Positions 25,561 through 32,994 of a stretch of 38,319 nt of DNA are shown here, one piece after another. A program made the translations under genes and the position numbers. Below the pieces are notes generated by a model. It ran no database searches. It worked only from the letters and a program-made list of their open reading frames with translations, and was not told the origin of the DNA. The DNA is from Pirellulaceae bacterium (lineage in GTDB: Bacteria; Planctomycetota; Planctomycetia; Pirellulales; Pirellulaceae). The stretch lies in assembly GCA_028280445.1 (NCBI GenBank), contig JANQLU010000076.1, positions 1 through 38,319 of the forward strand. Direction: 5' to 3'. Positions within the stretch are counted from its first letter, which is position 1, and every line of letters starts with the position of its first letter.

Positions 25561-26994
25561 TTACTTGGGATAATCGCGCCCCTGGCTACTTTTTTCACAA
25601 GAGTTCGACCAATCCTGAAACTGCTTTGTGAGTTGTTTGACCAAATCCGTTTGCTGGGACGCGATGTCCTTCGTTTCGGCGAGATCGACACTCAAATCAT
25701 ACAGCTGCCAGTTGTTATTTCGACTACGATAAATTTTGTAACGGTCGCCGACGAACGATTTCTGGTTGCCGTGTTGAAATCCGATGTAAGTGCCGCGTTT
25801 TTCCTTTTTTTGACTGATGACCGGCATCAATGAAACGCCGTCGATCGGACGCTTGTCTGGCATTTTCAGCCCTAGCGCATCGATGATCGTTGGAAAATAG
25901 TCGCTGGTTACCGCCGGAAAATTTGTCGTTCTCGACGATTTGATTTTGGCAGGCCATTCGATAATGCCGGGAACACGTACACCGCCTTCGTACAATGAAC
26001 GTTTGCGGCCGCGCAGATGTTTGGCCGAACCCGGCGCTTTCGAGTTGCCTTCGGGACCATTGTCACTGCAAAAACATAACAACGTGTTGTCGGCAATACC
26101 AAGCTGCCGAAGTTCGGATCGCAATCTGCCCATTTGTTTGTCGATCGCCGCGACGCAGCCGTAATAGTTGCGTCGATAAACATCGTATTTCGCGTAGGGC
26201 TTCACGTCTTCGGCGCTGGCAACAACTGGTAGATGTGGCGCGTGAAACCAGACCACGGCTAAAAACGGTTTTTTGTTTTTTGCCGTTTTGCGAACGAATT
26301 GAATCGCCCGATCCATGATGATTTTCGAATCGTCGCCGTCCAAATTTTCTTTGACAATTTCCCCGCGTTCATCCCAGTAACGCGTGCCGTAGGACACAGC
26401 CTTTGATTTGTCAGTAATTGCATCCCACGCTTTCCTGCCAGCGTTTGGAGGTTTGATCATCGGATCATGGGTAGGCACCTTGGCTTCCGTGACAAAACAA
26501 ACATCGTATCCATGTTGCTGCGGTGGCGAAAAATGTCCTTTGCCTTTGGGGCTTCCTCCTCGATTGGAATCACGAATTTCTGTGGTCAACGTGCCCAAAT
26601 GCCATTTTCCAAAATGCCCCGTGGCGTAGCCTTGTTTCCGCAAAATTTCAGGGAGAGCGATTTCCTGTTTTTTCAGATGGCCGGCGTTGGCCGTAGTCAC
26701 GCCATATCGATAAGGGTGCCGCCCCGTTAACACTGAACCGCGCGTCGGACTGCAAACCGGCGCGGCAGCGTAGAACCGATTAAATTTCAATCCATTGGCG
26801 GCCATGGCGTTCAAATTGGGAGTTTTGATTTTTGACTCACCGTTGTAACACTGCAAATCACCCCAACCGAGATCGTCACACATCACGAGGACGATATTCG
26901 GCTGATCGGCAGTCGCATGCGACGACAAAATACCAACCACGACCAATCCTACGGACCAAAGGAATCTGGCGAGTACGTTTTTCGTGTTGCGCAT
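25561..26994 (-). CDS. exported arylsulfatase-type sulfatase
   Basis: This intact 477-residue sulfatase has a signal peptide (about 8-28, cleavage near ATAD). Landmarks: VLVMCDDLGWGDLQCYN with Asp40 and Asp41 as calcium ligands, PVC81-S-P-T-R85 as the formylglycine motif, GKWHLG, a metal-site CFCSDNGPEG, and the RGRKRSLYEGGVRVPGIIEWP signature. It would cleave sulfate esters in the periplasm or outside the cell and needs a formylglycine-generating system encoded elsewhere. ATG 26994 is chosen because the frame upstream lacks signal-peptide character. A decayed copy of its 5' end is present at 28847-28979. Confidence 0.94.
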   Translation of the reverse strand: MRNTKNVLARFLWSVGLVVVGILSSHATADQPNIVLVMCDDLGWGDLQCYNGESKIKTPNLNAMAANGLKFNRFYAAAPVCSPTRGSVLTGRHPYRYGVTTANAGHLKKQEIALPEILRKQGYATGHFGKWHLGTLTTEIRDSNRGGSPKGKGHFSPPQQHGYDVCFVTEAKVPTHDPMIKPPNAGRKAWDAITDKSKAVSYGTRYWDERGEIVKENLDGDDSKIIMDRAIQFVRKTAKNKKPFLAVVWFHAPHLPVVASAEDVKPYAKYDVYRRNYYGCVAAIDKQMGRLRSELRQLGIADNTLLCFCSDNGPEGNSKAPGSAKHLRGRKRSLYEGGVRVPGIIEWPAKIKSSRTTNFPAVTSDYFPTIIDALGLKMPDKRPIDGVSLMPVISQKKEKRGTYIGFQHGNQKSFVGDRYKIYRSRNNNWQLYDLSVDLAETKDIASQQTDLVKQLTKQFQDWSNSCEKSSQGRDYPK

Positions 26995-27490
26995 TTGAAA
27001 TTGTGAGTTCGCATTCCAACTAATTGAAACGCTGCCAGACTTGCATTTTATGGGTTCGATTGAGTTTTTGGCAGAATGGTATTGGCGCATTAGTTACTTA
27101 CCCGAAATAGTAATTCACTGAGATTGAAAAAGTATATTGCAAGGAATTAATCAAAACAATGTTTTCAAACGCCACGAAAGATGAAAAAAACACTCGACAA
27201 ATGATTCGGATCCGATGCAAGTCAAATAAACAACAGAAAGAAAGGGATGTCAGATTAAGTCTCAACGAGTTCAAGTGAACTGAAGTGAACGTTGAATCTA
27301 TGCTTTCTGTTGAATCCGAGGCAAATCTTGAATGTCTTGATCGTCAATTCGTGTTGAGCTACTTTGTAATCTGCCAGTTCATTAATTTCGCGTGTTATGG
27401 CTTTCAGCCGTCGTACGGGAACTGCTTTGACGTTTCCATCATTTGAATGCAGACAATGAAACAATTTCTTTTTATTTTGCTTTTTGCGAT
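26995..27490. other. gap upstream of the sulfatase, with an ambiguous ORF
   Basis: The sulfatase promoter should lie in the first 150 bases, which are AT-rich. On the minus strand a frame of about 100 codons (27566 to 27255) overlaps the 3' end of the next gene. It has plausible protein character (VRRLKAITREINELADYKVA) and could be the shifted 3' end of that gene. No other element is recognisable. Confidence 0.35.
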
Positions 27491-28039
27491 TCAAATTAGC
27501 TGGCCAATTGAACCATTTTTGTTTGCCCAGCCTGATGAGCAATGCAAATCCATTTTTCGAATCCACGTTAATTGTCCAATCTCATCAATGGTCTGATATA
27601 CCAGTTCCCATTGCTCTTCCAGATTTTGAATGGCATTGGGGTTCATTTTCTTGTAGTGATCATAGAGCGTCTGCTCAAATCTTTCACGAAGTTTGCGAAA
27701 ATCAGTTCCGGTTGACTTGCTGGCATTTGAGGCAAATTCATCTATTTCCGAATCGTCGAGTATCCAAACCGGCATCTCGTCGATTCTCTTTTGAACCAGC
27801 TTTGAATTTTTACCTGCCACCTGTTTTAAATACTTGCTGACGTTCTGATCTTTATTGGCCAAGTAGTCCAGAGTCGCGCGGAAATCGGTTAGCAAGTGTG
27901 AAAACACTCGCCTATTTTTTAAAAATTCAATTCGAGATTGATCCAGAACAAGATTTCTGCCTTGGGCTGGAGCGAGAGAGTACCCCACCGTTAAAAGCAG
28001 GCTGCTCGACAAAAGAAGCTTGGCGACACTTCTGCACAT
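27491..28039 (-). CDS. exported protein of unknown function
   Basis: This 182-residue protein has a clear signal peptide (VAKLLLSSSLLLTVGYSLAPAQG). The mature part is helical and charged (RVFSHLLTDFRATLDYLANK, RKLRERFEQTLYDHYKKM) with no recognised domain. It ends at a TGA in a poorly protein-like stretch (HCSSGWANKNGSIGQLI). An overlapping frame could supply a different C-terminus of about 100 residues after a +1 shift, so the natural 3' end is uncertain. Its neighbours are gene relics. An AT-rich segment at 28045-28100 probably holds its promoter. Confidence 0.65.
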   Translation of the reverse strand: MCRSVAKLLLSSSLLLTVGYSLAPAQGRNLVLDQSRIEFLKNRRVFSHLLTDFRATLDYLANKDQNVSKYLKQVAGKNSKLVQKRIDEMPVWILDDSEIDEFASNASKSTGTDFRKLRERFEQTLYDHYKKMNPNAIQNLEEQWELVYQTIDEIGQLTWIRKMDLHCSSGWANKNGSIGQLI

Positions 28040-28282
28040 TTCAAAACTCTTTAAAAGTTTACAAGTAACTTAACTGTAACTTGAAAAAATTTACAAAGGG
28101 CAGACGGAACATAGAAACACCAAAATTTGTGATAGGGCTAAGGAGCTTCGCAAGTTGTACTCGCGCGAATCAATTCGTGAACCGAATTGCGGAAACAAAA
28201 AGGGACGGGAAATGAAAGGAGGAAGTGATAGGGACAGGCGAGTTTCAAATCACCTTTATTATTCCATGTGGTTCACAATTCC

Positions 28283-28540
28283 TTATTCAGAAAAACGGTC
28301 AAAAAGTTCGTTCAGAATGCCGGATTCAACCCCAGCCCTGCTCACATAAACTTCGATCTCAGGTTCACTATCCTCTGGGAATTCAACCTCCCAACGTTCG
28401 CCCGGAACATAGACCAACACTCGAATCGTTCGTGGAGTGTCGATACTTAAGTCGTAGTGAATATTTCTCGCTTGAAGTCGTTCGATAAAGTCATGGAAAC
28501 TTTTCAACGTCGTCGATTCATGTTTCGTGTTACTTGTCAT
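28283..28540 (-). CDS. small immunity-like protein next to a lost toxin
   Basis: This 85-residue acidic cytoplasmic protein begins MTSNTKHESTTLKSFHDFIE and contains the segment VLVYVPGERWEVEFPEDSEP, with a C-terminal LFDRFSE. The pattern DFIERL...GIHYxL...VPGERWEVEF.EDG...LF..FS is one I recall from small proteins encoded directly after polymorphic (RHS-type) toxin genes, where they may act as immunity factors. ATG 28540 overlaps by 11 bases the last codons of a truncated upstream frame ending LLTDEKYDK, as expected for such a pair. Without a toxin it is an orphan. Confidence 0.7.
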   Translation of the reverse strand: MTSNTKHESTTLKSFHDFIERLQARNIHYDLSIDTPRTIRVLVYVPGERWEVEFPEDSEPEIEVYVSRAGVESGILNELFDRFSE

Positions 28541-28643
28541 ATTTTTCGTCCGTAAGCAGTTTCTTGATGGTTTTGTATCCGATTTCGCCCGCTTTCGCTT
28601 TTCTTTTTCGCAGGAGAGTGCAAAAGAAGTCGCCAACAAAACA
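28530..28643 (-). pseudogene. 3' relic of a gene, possibly a polymorphic-toxin C-terminus
   Basis: After a TAG at 28646-28644 this minus-strand frame encodes 37 residues, including KAGEIGYKTIKKLLTDEKYD, and ends in TAA overlapping the start of the immunity-like gene. It reads like a genuine C-terminus, but no body remains upstream. I infer the tail of a toxin gene whose front was deleted. Chance is possible at this length. Confidence 0.5.
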
Positions 28644-28693
28644 CTAGGCAAGTTTCAAACTAACTCAATACGATTTCCAGATCAAACCATCCA

Positions 28694-28847
28694 ACATATG
28701 GCCTAAAATTCAATATGTGGCTTATGGTCGGTAATGAAATTGGCTTTCCCTTTTAAGTCCTGCCCTACTCAATACATGGACTAAAAAATCCAAAATATGG
28801 TCTAAAATCGGTGTTGAAATTGGCTTTCCTTTTCAAGTTGCCTTACC
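28694..28847. repeat. imperfect tandem duplication, about 77 bases per unit
   Basis: The two units are about 28694-28770 and 28772-28847. Shared blocks in the same order include ATATGG.CTAAAAT, GAAATTGGCTTTCC.TTT and AAGT..TGCC.TAC.C. They sit between the toxin-tail relic and the sulfatase relic in sequence with no coding signal. Confidence 0.65.
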
Positions 28848-28979
28848 CAACCGAATTCGTCACACATCACGAGAACAATGTTCGGGTGATCGGCAACCGC
28901 GTTCGACGACAAAATGTCAACCACGACAATTCCGACAGACCACGAGGTTCTAGTGCATACCTGTTTCACGTTGCTCTTT
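28847..28979 (-). pseudogene. 5' relic of a sulfatase gene overlapping the symporter 3' end
   Basis: Read on the minus strand, this encodes a stretch aligning with the start of the intact sulfatase at 26994: WSVGIVVVDILSSNAVAD matches WSVGLVVVGILSSHATAD, and PNIVLVMCDEFGW matches PNIVLVMCDDLGW. Nucleotide similarity also covers the codons before it, which are the last codons of the symporter in another frame. The relic breaks off after the first metal motif. Confidence 0.85.
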
Positions 28980-31757
28980 TGAATGCCCCCAGAGAATTAA
29001 ACCGTCTGTCGGTTTGACGTGCGTCGGCACTAAAAAGCTGGCCAGGTAACCGACGATATAGCAAACAACAATTCCGGTAAATGCATACAGGTAACCATGC
29101 ATGTTCGCCAGCCCTAGCGGAATTCGACTGGCAATCTCAGCAAAATTAATACCCGCCAGGTTCGTTTGTTTGCTGCCTAAGTAAATGATGGACATGATCA
29201 CCAGGGCAACGACAGCTCCGACCAAACCACCGAATGCGTTCGCGCGGCGGGTAGTGGCTCCCAAGGCAAACAAACCGGCCAACACACCAAGGAAAATCCC
29301 AAGTATGCCGATAAATTCATCAAACAAACTTTTGATATTGGGATTCACAAACAGCAGCCCGGTCAATGTGCCCAAAATTCCCATCACCAGCGTGATGACC
29401 TGTGCCGCACGTAAATACCGCCGGTCGTTTCCGTCGTTTTTCTTCGTTTCTCCAAACACTTTCCAGGGTTTGAGAAAGTCGGTCACAATTGTCGTCGCAC
29501 CGCTGTTCATACTGGTCGATACGGTCGATTGTGCCGCGGCAAAAATTCCTGCGACGACTAACCCGGCCAAACCCACCGGCAATTCCTGACTGATAAACAA
29601 CGGCATGATGCGATCGGTTGTGATGGTTGGATCGAGTTTGGCGGGATTGGAACGATAAAACATCCACAGCGCCGTTCCCAGTCCGAAAAAGATAATCGCC
29701 GACGGCACGGCCATCAGTCCATTGAGCCAAATCGATCTGGCAGCCTTGTTTATATCCGGCGTTGTCATGTAGCGTTGCACAACCGCCTGGTCGGCCGTGT
29801 AGCTGGACAGGTTTTGCCCAAACCCGCCGACGATCACTACCAAAATCGTCATCGTTGTGAAATGTGCCGGATTCAAATCAAGATTAACAACATGAAATTT
29901 TCCAGCATCAGCAGCCGCCGAAAAACCATCCGCACCAGCACCTTGCCAAGCAAAAAACAAACACAGCAGCGCGCCGCCCAACAGCACAAACGTTTGAATA
30001 GTGTCGGTCCACAAAACAGCTTCGATACCACCGAGCGTACAATAAATGATTGACAAAACACCCATCACCATCACGCATTGCGCGGGCGTCATGGGAGTCA
30101 CACTTGCCAGCGCCAACGAAGCGAGCGCCATGACGACGCCCATGCGAAATACGTGAAACAGCGTAAACGTTGCCGAACCGATGCGACGCACCGTGCCGTT
30201 GAAACGTCTTTCCAGATATTCATAAGCACTCGTTGCATCAATCCTCCGGAAAAAGGGCAAGGCAATATAAATTGCGATTGGCGCGACGCCCAAAATCAAC
30301 AAACTGCCAAACGCGTAAACCCAATCTTGAGCAAACGCCTTGGCCGGAATCGCCATATAAGTAATCGAACTGAGCATCGTGGCATAAATCGAACAGCCGG
30401 CCACAAACCAATGCACATTTTTGCTGCCGCGAAAGTAATCATCCGTATTTTTGTTTTTCCAAGTGAAATAGACTCCCACCAAAACGATCAACGCCAGGTA
30501 GACAATCAGCACCAGCATGTTCGCCGTCCCGAACACGGATTTTTGTTGATTGACAGTCACCACCCAGACTTGATTCGAACGGACGCGGGGCCGAATTTCA
30601 CCGCTGACCAAAAAAATTTGATTGTTAACTTTGACCGCTGGAGTCGTGACTTGATTGACAGGCAATTGTCCAAATTCGGTCCATGCATCGGTGATCGTAT
30701 GATAAGCGTAGGCTGTTTTGGGAAACCCTGGATGATCGAAATCGGCCCAGCTGTAATCGTCGCGACCACTGTCTTTTTTCGCCGCCAGGAATTTTTGAAT
30801 GATCGAACCATCCGCATAGCCGAGGACAAGAATATGAGATTGCCCAAAAGCCACTGCCGTTCCGGCGCTCAATGGCATCATCGCATCGGCATGTTTTCGC
30901 CACGGCGACTGTCCGTCGTATCGACCAGTTTTCGGGTCGAATTTTTCTGGAACATAACGTTGGGACTCAAACGACCAGACATCCCGAAAGAACTTTAAAT
31001 TGTTCAAATCCGCCGTATCGGTTCCAGGTTCAAAACGACGGCCTCCAATGATATACAGCTGTTCCTGAAAGCCGTCATGTTGCGCCGCGACCAAGGCATG
31101 TTCTCGGGGCGGAGCGGCTTCAGGTAAATCGGGAACTCGCTCCCACCGCTGAGTCGTATCTTGCGCATCTTTTTCAATCGATTTTAAATTGAGCCGCCAA
31201 ACGATTTTGGACGGTTGCTTTTTTCCGGCGATTACAACATTGCCGGCAAACGCGTAGACGTAATCTCCGATCTGCGTGGCGCCTCCTTCGGTCGCTGGCA
31301 ATGGGAGATCGGGAATGATGCGATCGTTTTCGACAACCGTTCGTGTTTCTGGATCATAAATCAAAACAAAAGTGCGTTTTGTCGGTCCGCGCGAGTCGTG
31401 GCCTCCCAACACCAGCACGCCGACGGATGTGCTGACCACCGAACAATAGCCGATCGGTTTTGTCAGCCGAAACGACTGCTGCCAAACGAGTGCATCGGTG
31501 TCGGAATCGCAGTCCGGCAAAACCCAACCTTGCGTGTGGTATTTTTTGGGCAAGGTCCAAAGATCGGGGGCATCAGGTTTGGCGAAATTCGCTCCGCCCG
31601 CCACGATGACGGCTCCACGATGGTAACCGACAATGGGTCCGGCAACACCGATCGGATCTGGCAAAGGTGGAATGTTGTGAACGTTGAGACGATTTTGCGC
31701 TGCGGTGTTTGACCAGAGCAAACAGAACGTTATCAAGCTCAGCGCACAAAACTTCAT
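28950..31757 (-). CDS. Kelch mutarotase-Na+/solute symporter fusion, probable sialic-acid transporter
   Basis: This 935-residue protein has a signal peptide (ITFCLLWSNTAAQN) and an extracytoplasmic beta-propeller (about 25-400) with Kelch-like GG repeats (VIVAGGANF, GVLVLGGHDSRG, LYIIGGRRFEPG, IFLVSGEIRP). This resembles cyclically permuted N-acetylneuraminate mutarotases of the NanM/YjhT type. From about residue 410 a sodium/solute symporter domain follows, with about 13 helices (DDYFRGSKNVHWFVAGCSIYATMLSSITYMAIPAK at its start, described here only as the family signature). It lies ten bases downstream of the lyase gene. I infer anomer conversion and sodium-driven uptake of sialic acid in one polypeptide. 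The last codons (KEQRETGMH) lie in a sulfatase relic, so the C-terminus may be altered. Confidence 0.9.
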   Translation of the reverse strand: MKFCALSLITFCLLWSNTAAQNRLNVHNIPPLPDPIGVAGPIVGYHRGAVIVAGGANFAKPDAPDLWTLPKKYHTQGWVLPDCDSDTDALVWQQSFRLTKPIGYCSVVSTSVGVLVLGGHDSRGPTKRTFVLIYDPETRTVVENDRIIPDLPLPATEGGATQIGDYVYAFAGNVVIAGKKQPSKIVWRLNLKSIEKDAQDTTQRWERVPDLPEAAPPREHALVAAQHDGFQEQLYIIGGRRFEPGTDTADLNNLKFFRDVWSFESQRYVPEKFDPKTGRYDGQSPWRKHADAMMPLSAGTAVAFGQSHILVLGYADGSIIQKFLAAKKDSGRDDYSWADFDHPGFPKTAYAYHTITDAWTEFGQLPVNQVTTPAVKVNNQIFLVSGEIRPRVRSNQVWVVTVNQQKSVFGTANMLVLIVYLALIVLVGVYFTWKNKNTDDYFRGSKNVHWFVAGCSIYATMLSSITYMAIPAKAFAQDWVYAFGSLLILGVAPIAIYIALPFFRRIDATSAYEYLERRFNGTVRRIGSATFTLFHVFRMGVVMALASLALASVTPMTPAQCVMVMGVLSIIYCTLGGIEAVLWTDTIQTFVLLGGALLCLFFAWQGAGADGFSAAADAGKFHVVNLDLNPAHFTTMTILVVIVGGFGQNLSSYTADQAVVQRYMTTPDINKAARSIWLNGLMAVPSAIIFFGLGTALWMFYRSNPAKLDPTITTDRIMPLFISQELPVGLAGLVVAGIFAAAQSTVSTSMNSGATTIVTDFLKPWKVFGETKKNDGNDRRYLRAAQVITLVMGILGTLTGLLFVNPNIKSLFDEFIGILGIFLGVLAGLFALGATTRRANAFGGLVGAVVALVIMSIIYLGSKQTNLAGINFAEIASRIPLGLANMHGYLYAFTGIVVCYIVGYLASFLVPTHVKPTDGLILWGHSKEQRETGMH

Positions 31758-31767
31758 TTAAATGTCT

Positions 31768-32691
31768 CTAAACATTATCAGGTTCCAATTCCGTGGCACG
31801 CTTCAAGACATTCAATTCGTCCAGACGCTTGGCAAATTCCTGATATTCGTTTTCGGTCAACGGCGCGTAGGGCGGGCGACATGGGCCAACGTCATAGCCG
31901 ATAAATCGCATCACGGCTTTGCGATAGGACCAGTTTTCAAATTCAACGACCAGATTAGTAACTTGGTTAATTTCAGCCTGCAACCGTGCCGCTTCGACGA
32001 CATTGTTGTCGTTGTAATGTTGGAAAATTTTGACGTAATGGCTCGGAGCAAAATTATATGTCGAACCAATGCCGCCATCGAAACCCAATGACAACGCGGC
32101 TACCAATTGTTCATCAAACCCGTTCAACAATTGAACCGGTTTTTCAACCCGCCGAACCAGTTGCTGCACCGAATAGTAATTTGAACCCGTGTATTTGAGC
32201 GCGGCAACATTCGGGAGATCAAACAACGCCGCATCCCGCTCGGGCACAATTTCCGAATTCAACGAATAGCACATAAACGGCAAATCGGAAGCGGTCGCAA
32301 TCTGGCGATAATGCCTCAGCATCCCCTCAAATGTCGTACCGTGAAAGATCGGGCCAATCGATGCGATCCAATCGGCGCCGGCCGCAGCGGATCGTTTGGC
32401 AAGCGCTGCGGCCGCCTGAGTGCTGGGATGTCCGACATGAGCAATTATTTTTCCACGACCATTGGTGTGAGCAATCGCGTGTTTGATAACGGCCAATCGC
32501 TCATCCAACGACAGCAATAACCCTTCGCCCGTCGACCCCGTCACAAAAAATCCATCGACACCCGCTGCGAGCTGAAAATCAATGATTTGCGACAACATCT
32601 CGAAATCGATATTCAGATCATCATCAAACGGAGTAAAAATTGCTGGGAATATACCGCGGAGCATCGGGTTCGGTTGGTTAGGTGAAGCCAT
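31768..32691 (-). CDS. nanA: N-acetylneuraminate lyase (DapA/NanA family)
   Basis: This 307-residue cytoplasmic TIM-barrel aldolase should split N-acetylneuraminate into N-acetylmannosamine and pyruvate. It has the pyruvate-binding loop G52-S-T-G-E56, Tyr142 (FMCYSLNS), the Schiff-base Lys166 (VAALKYTGSNYY), and the lyase-type end of the barrel NGFDEQLVAALSLGFDGGIGSTYNF. The IGSTYN segment and these spacings match E. coli NanA more closely than dihydrodipicolinate synthase. The fused mutarotase/symporter gene begins ten bases after its stop, which supports a sialic-acid role. A 4-hydroxyproline-pathway aldolase is less likely. Translation starts at ATG 32691. Confidence 0.88.
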   Translation of the reverse strand: MASPNQPNPMLRGIFPAIFTPFDDDLNIDFEMLSQIIDFQLAAGVDGFFVTGSTGEGLLLSLDERLAVIKHAIAHTNGRGKIIAHVGHPSTQAAAALAKRSAAAGADWIASIGPIFHGTTFEGMLRHYRQIATASDLPFMCYSLNSEIVPERDAALFDLPNVAALKYTGSNYYSVQQLVRRVEKPVQLLNGFDEQLVAALSLGFDGGIGSTYNFAPSHYVKIFQHYNDNNVVEAARLQAEINQVTNLVVEFENWSYRKAVMRFIGYDVGPCRPPYAPLTENEYQEFAKRLDELNVLKRATELEPDNV

Positions 32692-32994
32692 CGAATTTGT
32701 CGCGTTTTATTTTGACCGACAATGCAAAGATTTTGAATCGTGGCTTGAAAATTTATTCACAAAGTAGCCACCCACAAAACCTGCTCCGTCCTGGCCTCTG
32801 CGTCTCTGCGTGAGCCTATCTGCAACACCTGTGCGCTCCACGCACACAAGGTTGTCCGTGGCTCGGCAGGAGCCTCGCCCTCCCGAATCTCGCCCGCCCG
32901 CATTTCGCCCATGAAAGTGGCAACCGGTTCAACAATTTGTTACAACCAAAGGGCGTCTTGCGTCAGTGACAAATTCAACTAGCGAGTGATCGTC
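32692..32994. other. gap between divergent genes
   Basis: No gene is visible. Three imperfect 15-base units of the CTCGCCC(T/G)CCC(G)(A/C)AT type stand in tandem at 32874-32918. The sequence GGCTCGGCAGGAGCCTCGCC before them is GC-rich and may be part of another dispersed repeat. Both promoters must lie in this gap, but I cannot place them. Confidence 0.35.

Noticed and set aside
27421..27493. TGA end of the exported 182-residue gene as a second selenocysteine site
   Set aside because: The frame beyond it stops again after about 24 codons and shows no redox motif, no domain and no good hairpin.
30078..30998. 306-residue plus-strand ORF
   Set aside because: It is antisense to the Kelch/symporter gene and has the Arg/His-rich composition of a shadow frame.
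32874..32918. Three 15-base tandem units as a CRISPR or regulatory array
   Set aside because: The units are contiguous without spacers, only three and imperfect; simple slippage explains them.
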